Origin: Malachius bipustulatus
Taxonomy: Eukaryota > Arthropoda > Insecta > Coleoptera > Melyridae
Assembly (NCBI GenBank): GCA_910589415.1
Contig: OU342637.1
Location: forward strand, 34,936,162-35,000,161
Direction: 5' to 3'
DNA length: 64,000 nt
Shown: positions 1 to 11,145 of the stretch, in pieces
How the letters are laid out: every line of letters starts with the position of its first letter
How positions within the stretch are numbered: position 1 is the first letter of the stretch
Program-made: the position numbers and the translations under genes
The notes under the pieces: generated by a model
Database searches by the model: none
What the model saw: only the letters and a program-made list of their open reading frames with translations
What the model was told of the DNA's origin: nothing

Positions 1-3
1 TAT

Positions 4-360
4 CTGAAAAAAACATACTCTTAGTAAAGGTCTGTAGGAGGCTTAGTTGTTAAGATATTTTGATTTTTTAAACGAGATTTCTTCATAAAACTACAAACCT
101 CAAGAGAAAAGTGTTCTTAGATTTCACGATTTTGTGTCTGTTCGCGTGGACAGTTGATATGAGACAGCATTAATAAAGTATAAAAGTCACTATAAACTTA
201 TTTTAAAATTTTATATTTTTAAAATTCTTTAATAAAACGGTTTATTAAAAAAAATCATATTCTTTTGAGCATCTATTGTGAAAATTTTTCAAAAAATGAA
301 TCAAAATATCTCAAAAAGTAAGCCTCCTAGAAACATTTACTAGGAGTGTCTTTTTTTCAG
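4..360. mobile_element. Short inverted-repeat (MITE-like) element
   Basis: The two ends are inverted copies of each other over roughly 65 bp. The left end begins CTGAAAAAAACATACTC and contains GTAGGAGGCTTAG. The reverse complement of the right end begins CTGAAAAAAAGACACTC and contains CTAGGAGGCTTA, and both arms then run into a shared AGATATTTTGATT stretch. The middle is AT-rich with no coding capacity. Flanking bases allow a TA duplication (TA then T on the left, G then TA on the right), but this is weak. It is best read as a non-autonomous DNA element; a simple foldback sequence is the alternative. Confidence 0.5.
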
Positions 361-683
361 GTAATAATATAAAATTTCAAAATAAGTTTAAAAAAATAGA
401 TTTTCTCCAGCGACGTAGAGGTTTTGGAGTTAAAAAGAAAAAATAATCCCCATAACTACTCCACTGATTTCTTCTGAGAAGTTTTGTTGTACTTACTTGA
501 AAATTTTACCTCTTTATTTATATTACGTAAGTAGCCTGTAACAAAATTGAGTAGAATTTTTAAAAATATTCATTAAAATTTATTTTTTTCTTGCAAGTTT
601 AACAACCTGTATCTTGAAAATAAAGCGTTTTAGAGCAAAACTTAGAACAAAAAAGTACAATTCTTTACAAAAGTACAAAACGT

Positions 684-875
684 ATGATTGGTGATTTTTA
701 TAGCGTCTGTAACAACCACCCAACACAGTTTGTATGGCAACATGCCTCATCGACCAATGAAACACGAGGCATGATTATCGCTGCTGTAGTCAATTCACCG
801 TGCTTGATTATCGATAGCCAGTCAAGAGGAAGTATCGAGAAATATTACATTAAAAGTTTGTTATACAATAATTGA
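684..875. other. Short open frame in unassigned sequence, probably not a gene
   Basis: A 63-residue frame is open on the plus strand, with a 61-residue frame partly opposite it (580-765, minus). Neither peptide resembles a family I know. The sequence is slightly less AT-rich than its surroundings. No splice, promoter or codon signal supports translation. I treat the 361-1258 stretch as unassigned. Confidence 0.15.
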
Positions 876-1260
876 TAAAAATATCCATTTGCATTCTCTG
901 TTCCTTCCTATTTAACCGAGAGAAAGCCGCGATATGTAAGTAAGTAGTCAAATGGGCTTAATTACATATGAGTGGAATTGTCTGGATATCTTGAAAGTTA
1001 ATTCAAATTCTTTGCAATAACAGTTAACGTGTGAACGAAAACATAACAATGATAAATTGTTTTATATTGAAGCAATATAAGACAATGAACGTTAAGAGGC
1101 TTAACAGGAATTGATGCTGATTTCCCGGGAGTGACTCATCTTTCACAGTTTCACAGAAAGATCACCTTTCAAAGAAAATCGTTGACGGGTTCCGATTCGA
1201 GCAGTTCCTAGTTATTTACCTTAAAAAATTTCATCTAATATTCAACTTTTTGAAAATAAT

Positions 1261-2038
1261 TCGGAAAGTACAGGAAAAATGCTGTGAAATGAGCTTCTTA
1301 AATCGAACGGCACACTTCGAACAGCCTATAGTAAAAGTAGATCAAGTCACAAAAGTAGGTACTGCATTTTACAATCTGTTTTTGTGAAGCTGGTCTATTC
1401 CTCATACTTCCTCCATACTTCCTCGTACTTCTTAGTACTTTCTCATACTTCCTCATACTTCCTCGCACTTCCTCGTACTTCCTCGCACTTCCTCATACTT
1501 CCTCCATACTGCCTTTGTACTTCCTTCATACTTCCTCGTACTTCCTTCGAGTTCCTCACTTCCCAAGTAATTCTTTGTAGGCATATCCTCAAATTCTCTC
1601 CCTAAATTATCAGTGTGTCCCCCTTTATCTGCAAGACTTCCATCTAAATTCTCCTTAAAGTCTCTCGGAAAATACTTCCATCAGTCTAGCTGTCTCTTAG
1701 TACTAAATTCAGAAGACATTATATATTATACATGGTGTTAATCTGTTTTGGGGATGCGAAATTGAACTTTCATTGCAATTTGGTGAGCCATTGTTTACCA
1801 AAGTTCCATTGAGCCTGTTATTTACTTACCTATGTCTCCCTAAACAGATTTACAGTATATTTTATTTAAAAAACTGAAATAAAAAAAATACATAGGTAAA
1901 AGATTAAAGTAGGTATATTATTTGTCTTACAAAAACATTATTTCTATAAAAATAATAAATTAAATTGCTCGAGCTGGTCGAAGTGTGCCATGTGATTTAA
2001 GAAGCTCATTTCATAACATTTTTCCTGTACTCTCCGAA
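1261..2038. repeat. Inverted pair of a roughly 65-bp repeat (arms 1261-1325 and 1972-2038)
   Basis: The left arm contains GTACAGGAAAAATGCTGTGA and later GGCACACTTCGAACAGC. The right arm, read on the minus strand, contains GTACAGGAAAAATGTTATGA and GGCACACTTCGACCAGC. The arms also share GAAATGAGCTTCTTAAATC. They enclose about 650 bp that include a minisatellite. A third, weaker copy in the same orientation as the right arm lies at about 2182-2262, giving a diverged direct repeat about 175 bp from the right arm. This may be the remnant of a TIR element or a rearranged dispersed repeat. Confidence 0.55.
1400..1559. repeat. Decamer minisatellite, unit close to CTTCCTCGTA
   Basis: About sixteen tandem 10-bp units follow one another, mostly CTTCCTCATA, CTTCCTCGTA or CTTCCTCGCA, with a few 11- or 12-bp variants such as CCTCCATACT. 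The period is easy to see. The 73-residue open frame across it (1384-1605) is a product of the repeat, giving a serine/phenylalanine/leucine-rich run, and is not a credible gene. Confidence 0.9.
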
Positions 2039-2439
2039 TCAGATGACGTTTTTTCTGAAAGTCGTTCGGAAAATGTGATTTTCTGTTGAAACAAACCGAA
2101 GAATTGTTCTTCAAGTATACGGCCCTGATTACTAGATTTGAAATTCAGGCTTTTAAAGCTTTTGAAATGATTTGAAATGTGCTCATTTCACACCTTTTTT
2201 TTTTTCTAGTTTCCGAATTTGATACCGTTTTCCCGAAAGTCGCTAAGAAAATGTGCTTTTCGGTATACTGATGGATGATAAATAATTAATCAACCGTTAG
2301 TATGCAGAGATTCTACAAAATAAGGGTTGAAAACATAAATTTCATGCTTTTCTGTAAAAAAAGTGCTAATCATTTCTTTTCAAGTAGTAGGTAAGGTCCT
2401 GGATTTTCAATTTTCCGATAAGCCTAGAAGTGCCTCAGT

Positions 2440-2960
2440 GAGAGAGTGTTTCTGTAAAATTTTGTTGAATTTCATCATACCGTTGCAAGGATATCGCCGC
2501 TTAAAATTTAAGTCAAAAAAAAATAAAAAATAATAAAACTGTGACTATCTTCATTTGTAACACTTTTTGCAAAAAAAAGTTGTAGTATTTAGACTTGCCT
2601 CGATGTCCCATACCTGTGGCATTTTACCACTTAATATTAGTTATGGATTATCCTGTATAGAAGTCTATGGACTGTAATATTGCAAAATTTTATCAAAATC
2701 GTTGAAACCGTTTTTGAGAAAAATTATAATTCATGTAAAAAGAGTGTTTTAGACCTATCCTTTTAATTAATCCAATACTTTCGTACACCCCCTCCGACCT
2801 GTCATTACTTTACACATTCTTGCCAAATTTGAATGCAAGCGGTCCAGTAGTTTGCCTTGTAGGTCCGCTTACAGACAGACAGACAAATTTACATTTTTCC
2901 AAAAAGCACTTTTTTGATCTCAATAAGTGTTAATATCCATTGAAAACTAAAATCCGTTTT
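2440..2960 (+). repeat. Dispersed repeat fragment with CAGACAGACAGACA motif
   Basis: Phrases such as GCCAAATTTGAATGCAAGCG, GGTCCAGTAGTTTG and ACAGACAGACAGACAAATTT are of a kind common in interspersed insect repeats (3' ends of RTE-like LINEs, SINEs or Helitrons carry such strings). Two similar modules are visible: GAATTTCATCATACCGTTG near 2468 and TTATCAAAATCGTTGAAACC near 2690. No coding sequence remains. The exact class cannot be decided by eye. Confidence 0.4.
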
Positions 2961-5439
2961 TTTTACGATGACAATACCTAATACTTGACCTATGTAGGCT
3001 GTTTCCTATTGATGGGATAATATTTTAGGGTGTGATTCTTGACGACAGTTTAAGATAAAAACTTCATATGAACGTATGTTTCAATCGGCTCGATTTTTGA
3101 ACTTCCACGGTTTTTAAGTTTTAAGAGAAAATTAGATTCGCCTTTTATGCATCAATAAAAATGTTCCGATGTAGGTACGACTTTTTTATTTCTACCATAT
3201 CAATAAAACCACCATGTATACTACCTACGTATTTCGTAAAGGGTATAGTTCGCAAATATAGACAAACGTGCTGCTGGAACGTATAGGTACTGGTCAAACA
3301 TATAACTTAGCAGAACCTTTGAAGTACCGACCTAAAGAGATTGCTTTTAATATTTAATGACGCGAGAGCAATTTTAGTTCTTTAAAGGTGCGTTTTCACG
3401 GACGATATCTTTTTTTCTGCTTCGTGCTTAAAATTCTTCAATAAATTGAGCTCGCAATAAAATTAAGTCGTTTGAGGGAGTCATTTCACATGAAATATAT
3501 TTCTATTGAAGCCTCTTTGAGGCTTTATATATGATGAGGACCTGAAGTGCGTCGCCCTCCTCCGTACCTTTTTTATTCAAAAGGTGCAAAAAAAAATGTC
3601 AGATATAAACGTTTTAAGGATTTCAATCGATCTCTTTGAAGGCTTATTAATTTCTATTTATACAGGGTGCCTCAAAAAAGCTCAGTGGCCTAGTGATACA
3701 TTTTTCTTTTAAACTAGTCGGAAAGGAAAATGATTACACCTAACGATACTTTTAATTTTTTGTTAAAATAATGTAGGTTTTGAAAGACTTAGAGAACTAG
3801 GTACCTACTTACTTACATTATTTGCCCTGTTAAGTAAGCCACAAATTATTCAACAGAAAAGAAGTAAACAAATTTAGTAACACCTATTATTATACGGTGT
3901 ATCTAAGATAATATGAATGTAGACATCATCGCGTGTCCCAAAACTCAGAATAATACCTTTGGTAATAATCATTTCATATCTATTATGTTTTCAATGAACT
4001 CACAACGAACGCGATTGCACGGAATAATGATTAGTAACAAAAGAGAACTCTAGTAGCCAAACATTATAAGAAATGTTTCGTTGATGATACCCTATTATCA
4101 AAAAAAAAATCTTAACCACTCAATTCAAAATACAAAAATACATTATACAAGTATGTAATGATAAAAAGCGCATTTTGATAAAAAAAAGTCTATTATAGTG
4201 ATCCAAATCATTCTCTAGTACTAGTAGGTAGTGGATATAGTAGCCTTTTCCAATAATAACACTCAGAACCTATTTTTCCCAGCATAAAACATCAAACCAA
4301 TCGCTCCCTACTCATGTAATATACTTTCCAACCTCTCAATTTCTCCAGGATCTTATTTAAAAACATTGTCATACAATATATCCTCTTTCATATTCTCTGC
4401 ACCCCGAAATATCCAATAAAAAGCTCTTTATATAGCTGTATGCCATTCTATTTACTAGACGTGTCTTCATCCGAAAATAGCCTATTACCTACCTACCGAG
4501 CAGCCGAGCAACCTCGAACAAGGGGATGTAAAATTGAAGTCTATTTGGGGATTATTAGATAGACGATGATAACGCTAAATTTTCTTATAAAAATGAAAGA
4601 AAATCGCAGCATTGTGTGACGTAAGGCGATTATCAAGAGTTTAGGGGGAATGGGGAAATTGTAGAAGAACAATTATTGTAGATTTTGGTGATAAAAGAGG
4701 ACATAAAGAGGCGATAAAGGAGATTTAAGTAGGGAGAAAAGCCTCCTCTAGGTCGTTTTAGACAAGCCTTATTAAAGACAGTAATGTTGTGGCGCTACGT
4801 CTTGGCATCTTGAAGCATGTAGAATGTAACCTAGAATGCTTTCTACCATTTCCACCAACTGTAAGTTTGAAGAGATTAATTGATGTTTTCAATGCACCAA
4901 GCCAAGATTGTAAAAAAGGATCGTCCTTTTTGGTAAAATTACATTGTAATTAATGTTATACTGCTTAAATTGTTTTTTTTTTCTGAAGGAAATTTAATTA
5001 TTTTGGATACAAATTACATTCCTCCAGTACAAGGCAAATTGTTATTTTACCATTTTTTTATTAACTCGCTTTTTTTGTCTGCCTAATTTTTTGTTTGTTA
5101 ATCTATCTGCGCATGTCTAGAAATCGATTGTAAACTTACTTCCCCAAGAGCTAAACTCTAAAAACTTTAGCTAAGAACTGGATGACAATACAACACTAAC
5201 CCTCTTTCTAGTCTATCTGTTTGTTCAACAAAAATTTTTGAAAATCCAGAGCGCCACTGAGAGAGTGCGGGACCGGAGCCAGCGACAAAAATTTAAGTAC
5301 ACACACATATAAAAACATAATTATTTAAATAATTTTTCATAATATTTTAATTTGTATTAAATTATTATTTGTAAGATTTAACGTTAAGTCTGGGGTACAT
5401 GCAATCTATAACAGTAAGGTATGCAGAGAGTAAAGTTGA
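2961..5439. other. Intergenic AT-rich sequence, no gene seen
   Basis: No open frame with recognisable motifs lies here. The only structured item noticed is TATACAGGGTGCC at about 3661, which resembles the termini of the CAGGGTG repeat family found elsewhere in the window, but no partner end was found nearby. Confidence 0.5.
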
Positions 5440-6150
5440 TTTCAACCATAGGTGGTTTCCAGCAGGCTCCCGGGGCTGAGTTCATAAGCTGCAAGGGCTT
5501 TCAGGCTAGCCTGACTGTCGAAGAGGATGTAGATTTCCCTACCTCGATAGTTCCTTTTGGTATTCTCTCCAACGCATAGCCTAATTGCATTTATTTCAGC
5601 CTGGAAGATGCTGGCATGCGTCCCCAGTGGCACGTAAATACTGCACCTAGAGATCACCTCATGCACTTCAGCTCCGGTACTTGTATCTTTGAGTCGTCCG
5701 TGTACCAGACCAGCCCCTTTTTCAGGCACAGATGTTCCATTTGTTGCCATTCTTTCCAGTCTATTAGGACCTTAAATGGTTTTACAAATGATATCGTAGG
5801 ACTCATACCATCAGAGTGCATTTGCAGGATAGGATCTGCGATGGTATCAGTAATTCTGGAATGTCCGGTTTTCCAAGGTTTGTCCCAGTTTTGGTTTTGT
5901 TTCAGCCTATAGGCACCGAAACGTGCCTCGCTCTTAATATGAATGTCAAGAGGAGGCAGTTCAAGTACGGCCTACAGTGCTGTCGTTGATGTAGTGGTCA
6001 TGACTCCTTTGATGACTAAGCCTTTGAACACATTGAATTTTCATAATGGCTTGTTTCTGGTTGATCTTTGGCTGCCATAGACAGCCATATGCTAGTCTGG
6101 GTCTAACCACGGCAATATACAGCCAATGTACCATGCGTGGTTTTAGTCCC
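5440..6150 (-). pseudogene. LINE ORF2 fragment: end of reverse transcriptase and first half of RNase H (I/Jockey group)
   Basis: Read on the minus strand from 6150 to 5440, the frames give phrases typical of the region after the LINE reverse transcriptase (QRSTRNKP, then LELPPLDIHIKSEARFGAYR). These are followed by the start of an RNase H domain: FQAEINAIRLC carries the catalytic glutamate, and ILFDSQASLKAL carries the DSQ catalytic aspartate. The last 102 residues are open (5442-5750). The domain stops abruptly near 5440, where family members continue with the WxPGH part. That missing half lies on the opposite strand at 6330-6950, and inverting the interval from about 5440 to 6300 would make the two contiguous. 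A related copy with normal order is at 41640-42700. It is a dead fragment. Confidence 0.8.
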
Positions 6151-6164
6151 CATTTTTAACTGAA

Positions 6165-6305
6165 TGATTATTCCTGTTAAAATAACGAAGTAGGTGTCAA
6201 CTTTCGGTATTTGCGGAAGTGCGGCCATTTTGAAAATATTTTAAATGATTATTTCTTTGTCACTTATGTCTAGGTAATTTTGTTTTTGAGATTTTAGGAA
6301 GGAAA
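6165..6305. repeat. Fragment of the palindromic CAGGGTG repeat family
   Basis: This stretch matches 21970-22110 of the large palindrome: both contain GTTAAAATAACGAAGTAGGT, a GGTATTT-CGGAAGTGCGGCC core and CACTTATGTCT. The similarity is roughly 80 percent by eye. It lies exactly between the two opposite-strand halves of the neighbouring LINE and is therefore a marker of the rearrangement. Confidence 0.75.
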
Positions 6306-6329
6306 TCAAGAAGATTTAGAAATGAAGAC

Positions 6330-6950
6330 CTCCTCGACCTATCCAGCGGTTACGGACTTGCCGACTTTCTGGCCAGGAAATGTGCCAAGTCCGAATTTAT
6401 TGGACCAGAACCAGCATTTGGCTTAACACCAGATATTGCCAAAACAACAATACTGTTTGGTAAACTGGACTGAGAGGGAAGTCCTCCAGCACTGGCATAA
6501 CTTACCAAAATTGGACCATTCGAAGGCCTGTATAAAGGATACTTCGAAGAAATGGACCAAAGAACTATTTGAGCTTAACAGGAAAAAACTGAAAGCCCTA
6601 ATAGGCCTATATACTGGGCACTGCAAGCTGAATCATCATCTGCACAGGATGCATGGGCTTAGCGATCAGAGATGAATGCCGTCTGTGCTTGGAGGATGAC
6701 GAAACAGCAAAACACATCCTATGAGTGTCCCGCTTTGGGAAGGACCAGATTACAAACATTCGGGAGAGACTTTCTCACACCGTAGCACCTGGATACATTA
6801 ACAATAGTCAAGATGGTCAGCTTTCTCAAAGAGGCTGACCTGATGGGGTTAATGTAGCACGACTAGATCTGAGCCACAATAGACCTTCGGTCGCAATGGA
6901 GGTGTCACAATGGCCTACTCACGATAAATCTAATCTAATATAATCTATCC
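6330..6950 (+). pseudogene. LINE ORF2 fragment: second half of RNase H, cysteine-rich tail and 3' end
   Basis: Three plus-strand frames together give GLADFLARKCAKSEFIGPEP (end of RNase H), then the open 79-residue piece 6436-6675 with WTEREVLQHWHNLPK and LKALIGLYTGHCKLNHHLHR. A cysteine/histidine tail follows, with CLEDDETAKHI and RLQTFGRDFLTP read across small frameshifts. The order and wording match the intact-order copy at 41640-42700. After the stop the sequence ends in CTAATCTAATATAATC, the short-repeat tail typical of this LINE group, so the true 3' terminus is close to 6950. Frameshifts and stops show that it is dead. Confidence 0.8.
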
Positions 6951-7929
6951 AACTGTTTATTTAAAAGAAGTGATTCGCAATGATTGATCAATTAACATGA
7001 AAGGCAAAAATATGTCCCTATTAAAAACCATCAACACTCGCCCAAACATTAATGGTAAATTTGCCTGAGGTGATCTTTTATCTTGATACGTGGATTTTCG
7101 TCAGTCCAGAAGATTACTATAATATTCTATAAATGCTGTGAGAAAATTTTGATTCGTCCTGAAATATATAAGTTATTCTACGAAGCGGGAACGAGGTGCA
7201 ATTCTTTCTTTAAACCATAATAGTCTATCTTTGTGATAAATCCCCTGTAAAGCGGCTTGTACTCCCTGGATAAGGATACAACATCTGGCTTTTTAATATC
7301 TTCCACGCTCTAACGTGACTTGGGTTAGGGTTAAAAACTTTTTCTAGTACTTGGTGTTAGATCGTCTTCAATTTCCTGAAGGACAACTTTTTTATTTTCG
7401 CAGGAAGCAGGTGAAGTCTCCCATTTCCAGCAGGTCTTTTTTGGCAACTTTCACTCTGATAGACTTTTGTGAATTCGAATACATAAATGTTTGTTTGTTT
7501 GATATCTGTCGGTTTGGAAACTTTTGTTGATAAATTCGTCGAAGATCTGCTGCATTTTCATCAGCAACGCAATGAACAAAATCCTTATCGGTGAAATTTA
7601 TTTTTCACGAAAACAAAATACCAAGAATGAACAATTTCATTGGGTAGGTATAATTACCTACGAGATGGATTCCCTTTATTATGAGTAACTGTAATAATTA
7701 TAATTAATGCCAAAAAATGCATTAATCAGACAATGGAATAGAAAACAAATGTTTTTGACAACAACAAAACATGTTGCAATTTTGTTTCACGTTGTTGTTT
7801 CAACATGTTGTTTTTCCAAACCGACTCACGTTATTGGAGTTTTAATCTTCTAATGTATAAAACTTGGTTGTTGTAGAACTTGTAGAAAACACACAACCTG
7901 TTGAAAGTGTGCTGGATTAAACTGTGTGA
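6951..7929. other. AT-rich sequence, no gene seen; right end may be LINE 5' leader
   Basis: No recognisable coding sequence. Between about 7755 and 7815 there is a local cluster of CAACATGTTG/ACATGTTG palindromes with GTTGTTGTTT runs. Because LINE ORF1 begins just downstream, the last 150 bp may be its 5' untranslated leader, but I cannot find the 5' boundary. Confidence 0.35.
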
Positions 7930-8800
7930 AACTGGATTGAAGTGTGTTGTCTGTGGAACAATGTCTCATAAGAGTTGTTTTCAACTCTCAAAACTGTTAA
8001 AAATATTGACGACAAATCGGTAGACAGCTGCAGTAATGATGGTGCAACAACAATCAGTAAAAAGAATGACATCGACAATTTAATTTCCGACGTCGCTGAA
8101 AATTGGGAACTTAAAATAGAGATCTTCTATTTGAAGGAACTAATTAGACAAAAGGACGTTATTATCGCAAGCAGGATTTAGTTATCTCATCATTGGAACA
8201 ACAAGTAAATCTGATTAATATAACTATTAATGTTTAATCGCCTTCAACGACGAAGTAGTGTATAGTCTGTTTATCTGGTTTAAGTGACCTTGAATAAAAG
8301 TTCAAATCGTGTGGTATCTAATCGAAACAGTAAACAATTAAAAAAAATGATACACTCAAAAACGACGAAAATATAAATATTGTCCGAGCTGATCTGCCTA
8401 CACATGCATCTTCAGTTTTCTCTAAACAGACAAATTGGAGCTCAGTAGCTGTCAGAAGGAGTGGAAATAAAGATGCCAAAGGAATGAATGTAACTAGGAA
8501 TATGGGTGAAAACGGAAATTCGACGATCAAAGCTGTTTCAAAAAAGCAATCGATATATTTTGTGACAAGACTTGACCCGGCCACGACGGTTGAGGACGTG
8601 ACTGATTTATTGAAGCCGGGCTTTCCCGAGGTAGAGAGTTGACAAGCTCTCGGCTAGACACCTGAATAGTTACAGTTCGTTTAAAGTATCAGTAAAGGCG
8701 ATAAATTACGAGGAAGCAGTGATCCCACGAAACTGGCCAGAGAGTGAGTACTTTGGTGACAAAAATTTTTCGATCTCACAAGGGATACTTTAAAAATAAG
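7930..8800 (+). pseudogene. Non-LTR retrotransposon ORF1 (gag-like), Jockey/CR1-group, broken
   Basis: The open piece 7975-8181 has a lysine/glutamate-rich stretch ending in FYLKELIRQKDVII, matching the coiled-coil start of ORF1 proteins in insect Jockey/CR1-like LINEs. After several stops, another frame gives TRLDPATTVEDVTDLLKPGF. A shifted frame then gives YSSFKVSVKAINYEEAV and PRNWPESEYFG. This is the conserved C-terminal half of the same ORF1 family, a nucleic-acid-binding domain. The protein would bind element RNA in a cytoplasmic particle. At least three stops or frameshifts destroy it. ORF2 begins about 40 bp downstream in the same orientation, as expected for a two-ORF LINE. Confidence 0.75.
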
Positions 8801-8839
8801 GGATAACACTACTCAAAAGAGCAACAAGAAATTCTCCAT

Positions 8840-10040
8840 AATGAACTTGAATATATGCTCATGCACAACTAAACAAAACCGAGCAACTGACTGATATTGT
8901 TTAAAAATAGTTTTTGACGTTGTCTGCCCGATGGGAGTGTGGGCCTCTTGGTCTGGGCTTGATAGGGTTGCCCTTCCTGGTTACACGTGCGCAACTTCGG
9001 ATACAAGGACACACCTGGAATAAGGCGCGGATCTGCTTTATTTTTCAGACGAGATATAGACTTTACTGTTTTGAACAGAATGAAATTACAGCGTCGAAAT
9101 GGATGCGGAGTTCTGCGCAGTGCACTTATCTCGGTGTGACATTACTGTGGTTTGTTTTTATAGAACACCTACCGGTGATCTTCACACTTTGTTTAGTTGT
9201 CTCTGGGAAGTTGTAACAAGAGCCATGCGGAATATATATCCACTACGGTATTCTTTTGTGGGAATTTTAACATCGACTTTAAGGGTAGCAAGGTAGAACT
9301 GTCTGAGCTGCTCAATATCTTAACTGCATATGATACTTTCTATTTTAAGACATGCATCGACACCATCTGCACGAACACAGGCGATGTAAATTATCAGGCT
9401 GGCGTGTTTCAGACACACATATTATCTGATTATAGGTCACTGTAATTTAACTTTGAAGTCACTGACACCTCAGACACTGCTCACTTTCGTCCGGTGACAT
9501 CACAGGGACTCAAGACTGCGTGAGGTCCTGACGGACATCGACTGGGCGGAGATCTCCGACGATGGTGATGCCTACTCATTGACGCGCGGCCTTATTTATA
9601 TCTACTCAAGTGCAATTTATCATGTCTTCCCTTTAGAGAGACGTATGTCTTTCCAACCAAAAACTCCCTGGTACACAGACTTGCACAGAGAGATGAAGCG
9701 AAATTGGATTTTTTGTGTGACTTCTATACCTAAGTGTACACTTTCTGAGGAATCAAAAATTGAGTACAAAAAGTAGAAATATAGATACAGAGTGGAACTG
9801 TTGACAACAAAAAAGATGTAATTGTGAGCACAGACCTCCAAGTGGAAAATTATCACCGGAAGACTTCAATCAATTTTTCTTTTCCGTTGGATACTGTGGC
9901 GGATCTTCAGGCTGTTCCTCCGGGAGCTCCTTCGAATTGCATGAGAGAAGGCGGGATGTCTCACAGCAACAGCGGTAGTATGTTTCCCACCCCATTTAGT
10001 GTAGATGGAACTCTTTCGATTACCTATAAGAAACGTTAAC
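8840..10040 (+). pseudogene. Non-LTR retrotransposon ORF2, endonuclease and linker part, broken
   Basis: The region starts with MNLNICSCTTKQ, a frame-variant of the usual ORF2 opening, and continues with VFDVVCPMG (normally a SETW motif follows). Next come EFCAVHL and ITVVCFYRTPTGDL, then FFCGNFNIDF, the endonuclease core in which the family has GDFN, so the catalytic aspartate is replaced by asparagine. TCIDTICTN and FQTHILSDYRSL follow; the latter is the C-terminal SDH-type catalytic segment with the histidine altered. Downstream, FQPKTPWYTDLHREMKR and SPEDFNQFF belong to the linker before the reverse transcriptase. The reverse transcriptase is absent, so the copy is truncated. The family is Jockey/CR1-like, as for the copy at 53380-55268. 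Confidence 0.78.
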
Positions 10041-10254
10041 AACTCCAAGTCTATAAATTTCTGCAATATAAACTTTTTTCTTAGAATTAGGCAACTTTCA
10101 TTTTCGGACACATATTTTAAAATACCCTGTATATAGGATGTATATCTTCAACTCATTCTTTAATATATTTTTGATCTGTAAACGTGCCATAAAGCTTTGA
10201 AAATAAGGCCACTTATGTGTAATTGGATTTCACTGTCTTGAAGGACTGGGGCTT

Positions 10255-10910
10255 GTTAGGTCTTTCTACATCACACACTCGACAGTTTTATAGTGTGCCA
10301 CTTCCTAGTTAGAACTCGGAAGCAGTGAAAAGTTGAGAAGTTGTTTATTACTCTCAATTTTTAGGGTGCTGTCATATTTTTTACATCACATATTGGAAAG
10401 TTTTCGGTGTGCTACTTTTTATTCTAAGTGGAGTTATAATTTTTCGTGGGCGAAACGGAATAGGCTCACGTCAGTGAATTCACAAACGTAATAATTACGT
10501 CATCATAGCTATTTATATCTCCATCTCATTGTAATGCATATAAACTGTATATTTCCATCCCATTTATTTAATTATTTTCCAGATATTACAGGGCAGGAAC
10601 GCTTAGTGAATACGGGCGTATCATTAGTGTCGGATATGAACGCTTGAATGAAATTTAATAAAATTGGCTTTCCTACGTCTTTCCACATCAAATCCTGTAC
10701 TGTTTCAATGGGCCGTTTCCCAGTTATATCTCGGAAAACATGTTATGAATGGAAAGGCAGGCGTATAGCAGGTCAATATGGGATTTGAAGATGTCGGCTC
10801 TCTATAATGTCATTCAGGAAGAGTAGGGCTGGTTATCTGTTTCCACATCACACATTGAATAATTTTAGTGCAAACTTGCTTAGTTCTAACTCACTTAAGT
10901 AATATAAACA
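10255..10910 (+). repeat. Four degenerate copies of a CACATCACACATTG-type unit
   Basis: Similar phrases occur at about 10265, 10380, 10683 and 10843. Each runs CTACATCACACACTCGACAG, TTACATCACATATTGGAAAG, CCACATCAAATCCTGTACTG or CCACATCACACATTGAATAA. Each is followed by TTT(T)-GTG-GCCACTT-like sequence and a GTTAGAACTC or GTTATATCTC ending. Spacing is irregular (about 115, 300 and 160 bp). The copies look like an old, diverged tandem array or repeated insertions of a short element. No coding function is apparent. Confidence 0.5.
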
Positions 10911-11140
10911 ATGTGGATGATTCAAATTTTACAAACCTTGAAATTTGACCCTTTCAAGCATACAATTCAACATTCTTCAAAGACGAGACTTTCTGTCAAT
11001 GTTCTAGGATTGGTTTAGGTACAGATAGTCATTTCGTCAGACATTTATATATTCAATATAATACCTACCTACCCTTCAGTAGCCTTAAACTCATCTTCGA
11101 TTAAAATCATTCTGCACAATCTGAACTATTTTACTGAAGT

Positions 11141-11145
11141 GGTTT
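11141..11145. repeat. Target-site duplication GGTTT, left copy
   Basis: GGTTT abuts the left LTR here and again abuts the right LTR at 17742-17746. A 5-bp duplication is the usual size for BEL/Pao integrases, and the exact match shows that the element ends are correctly placed and the insertion is undisturbed. Confidence 0.95.

Noticed and set aside
1384..1605. 73-residue frame over the decamer minisatellite
   Set aside because: The peptide is a direct translation of the 10-bp repeat and has no independent support.
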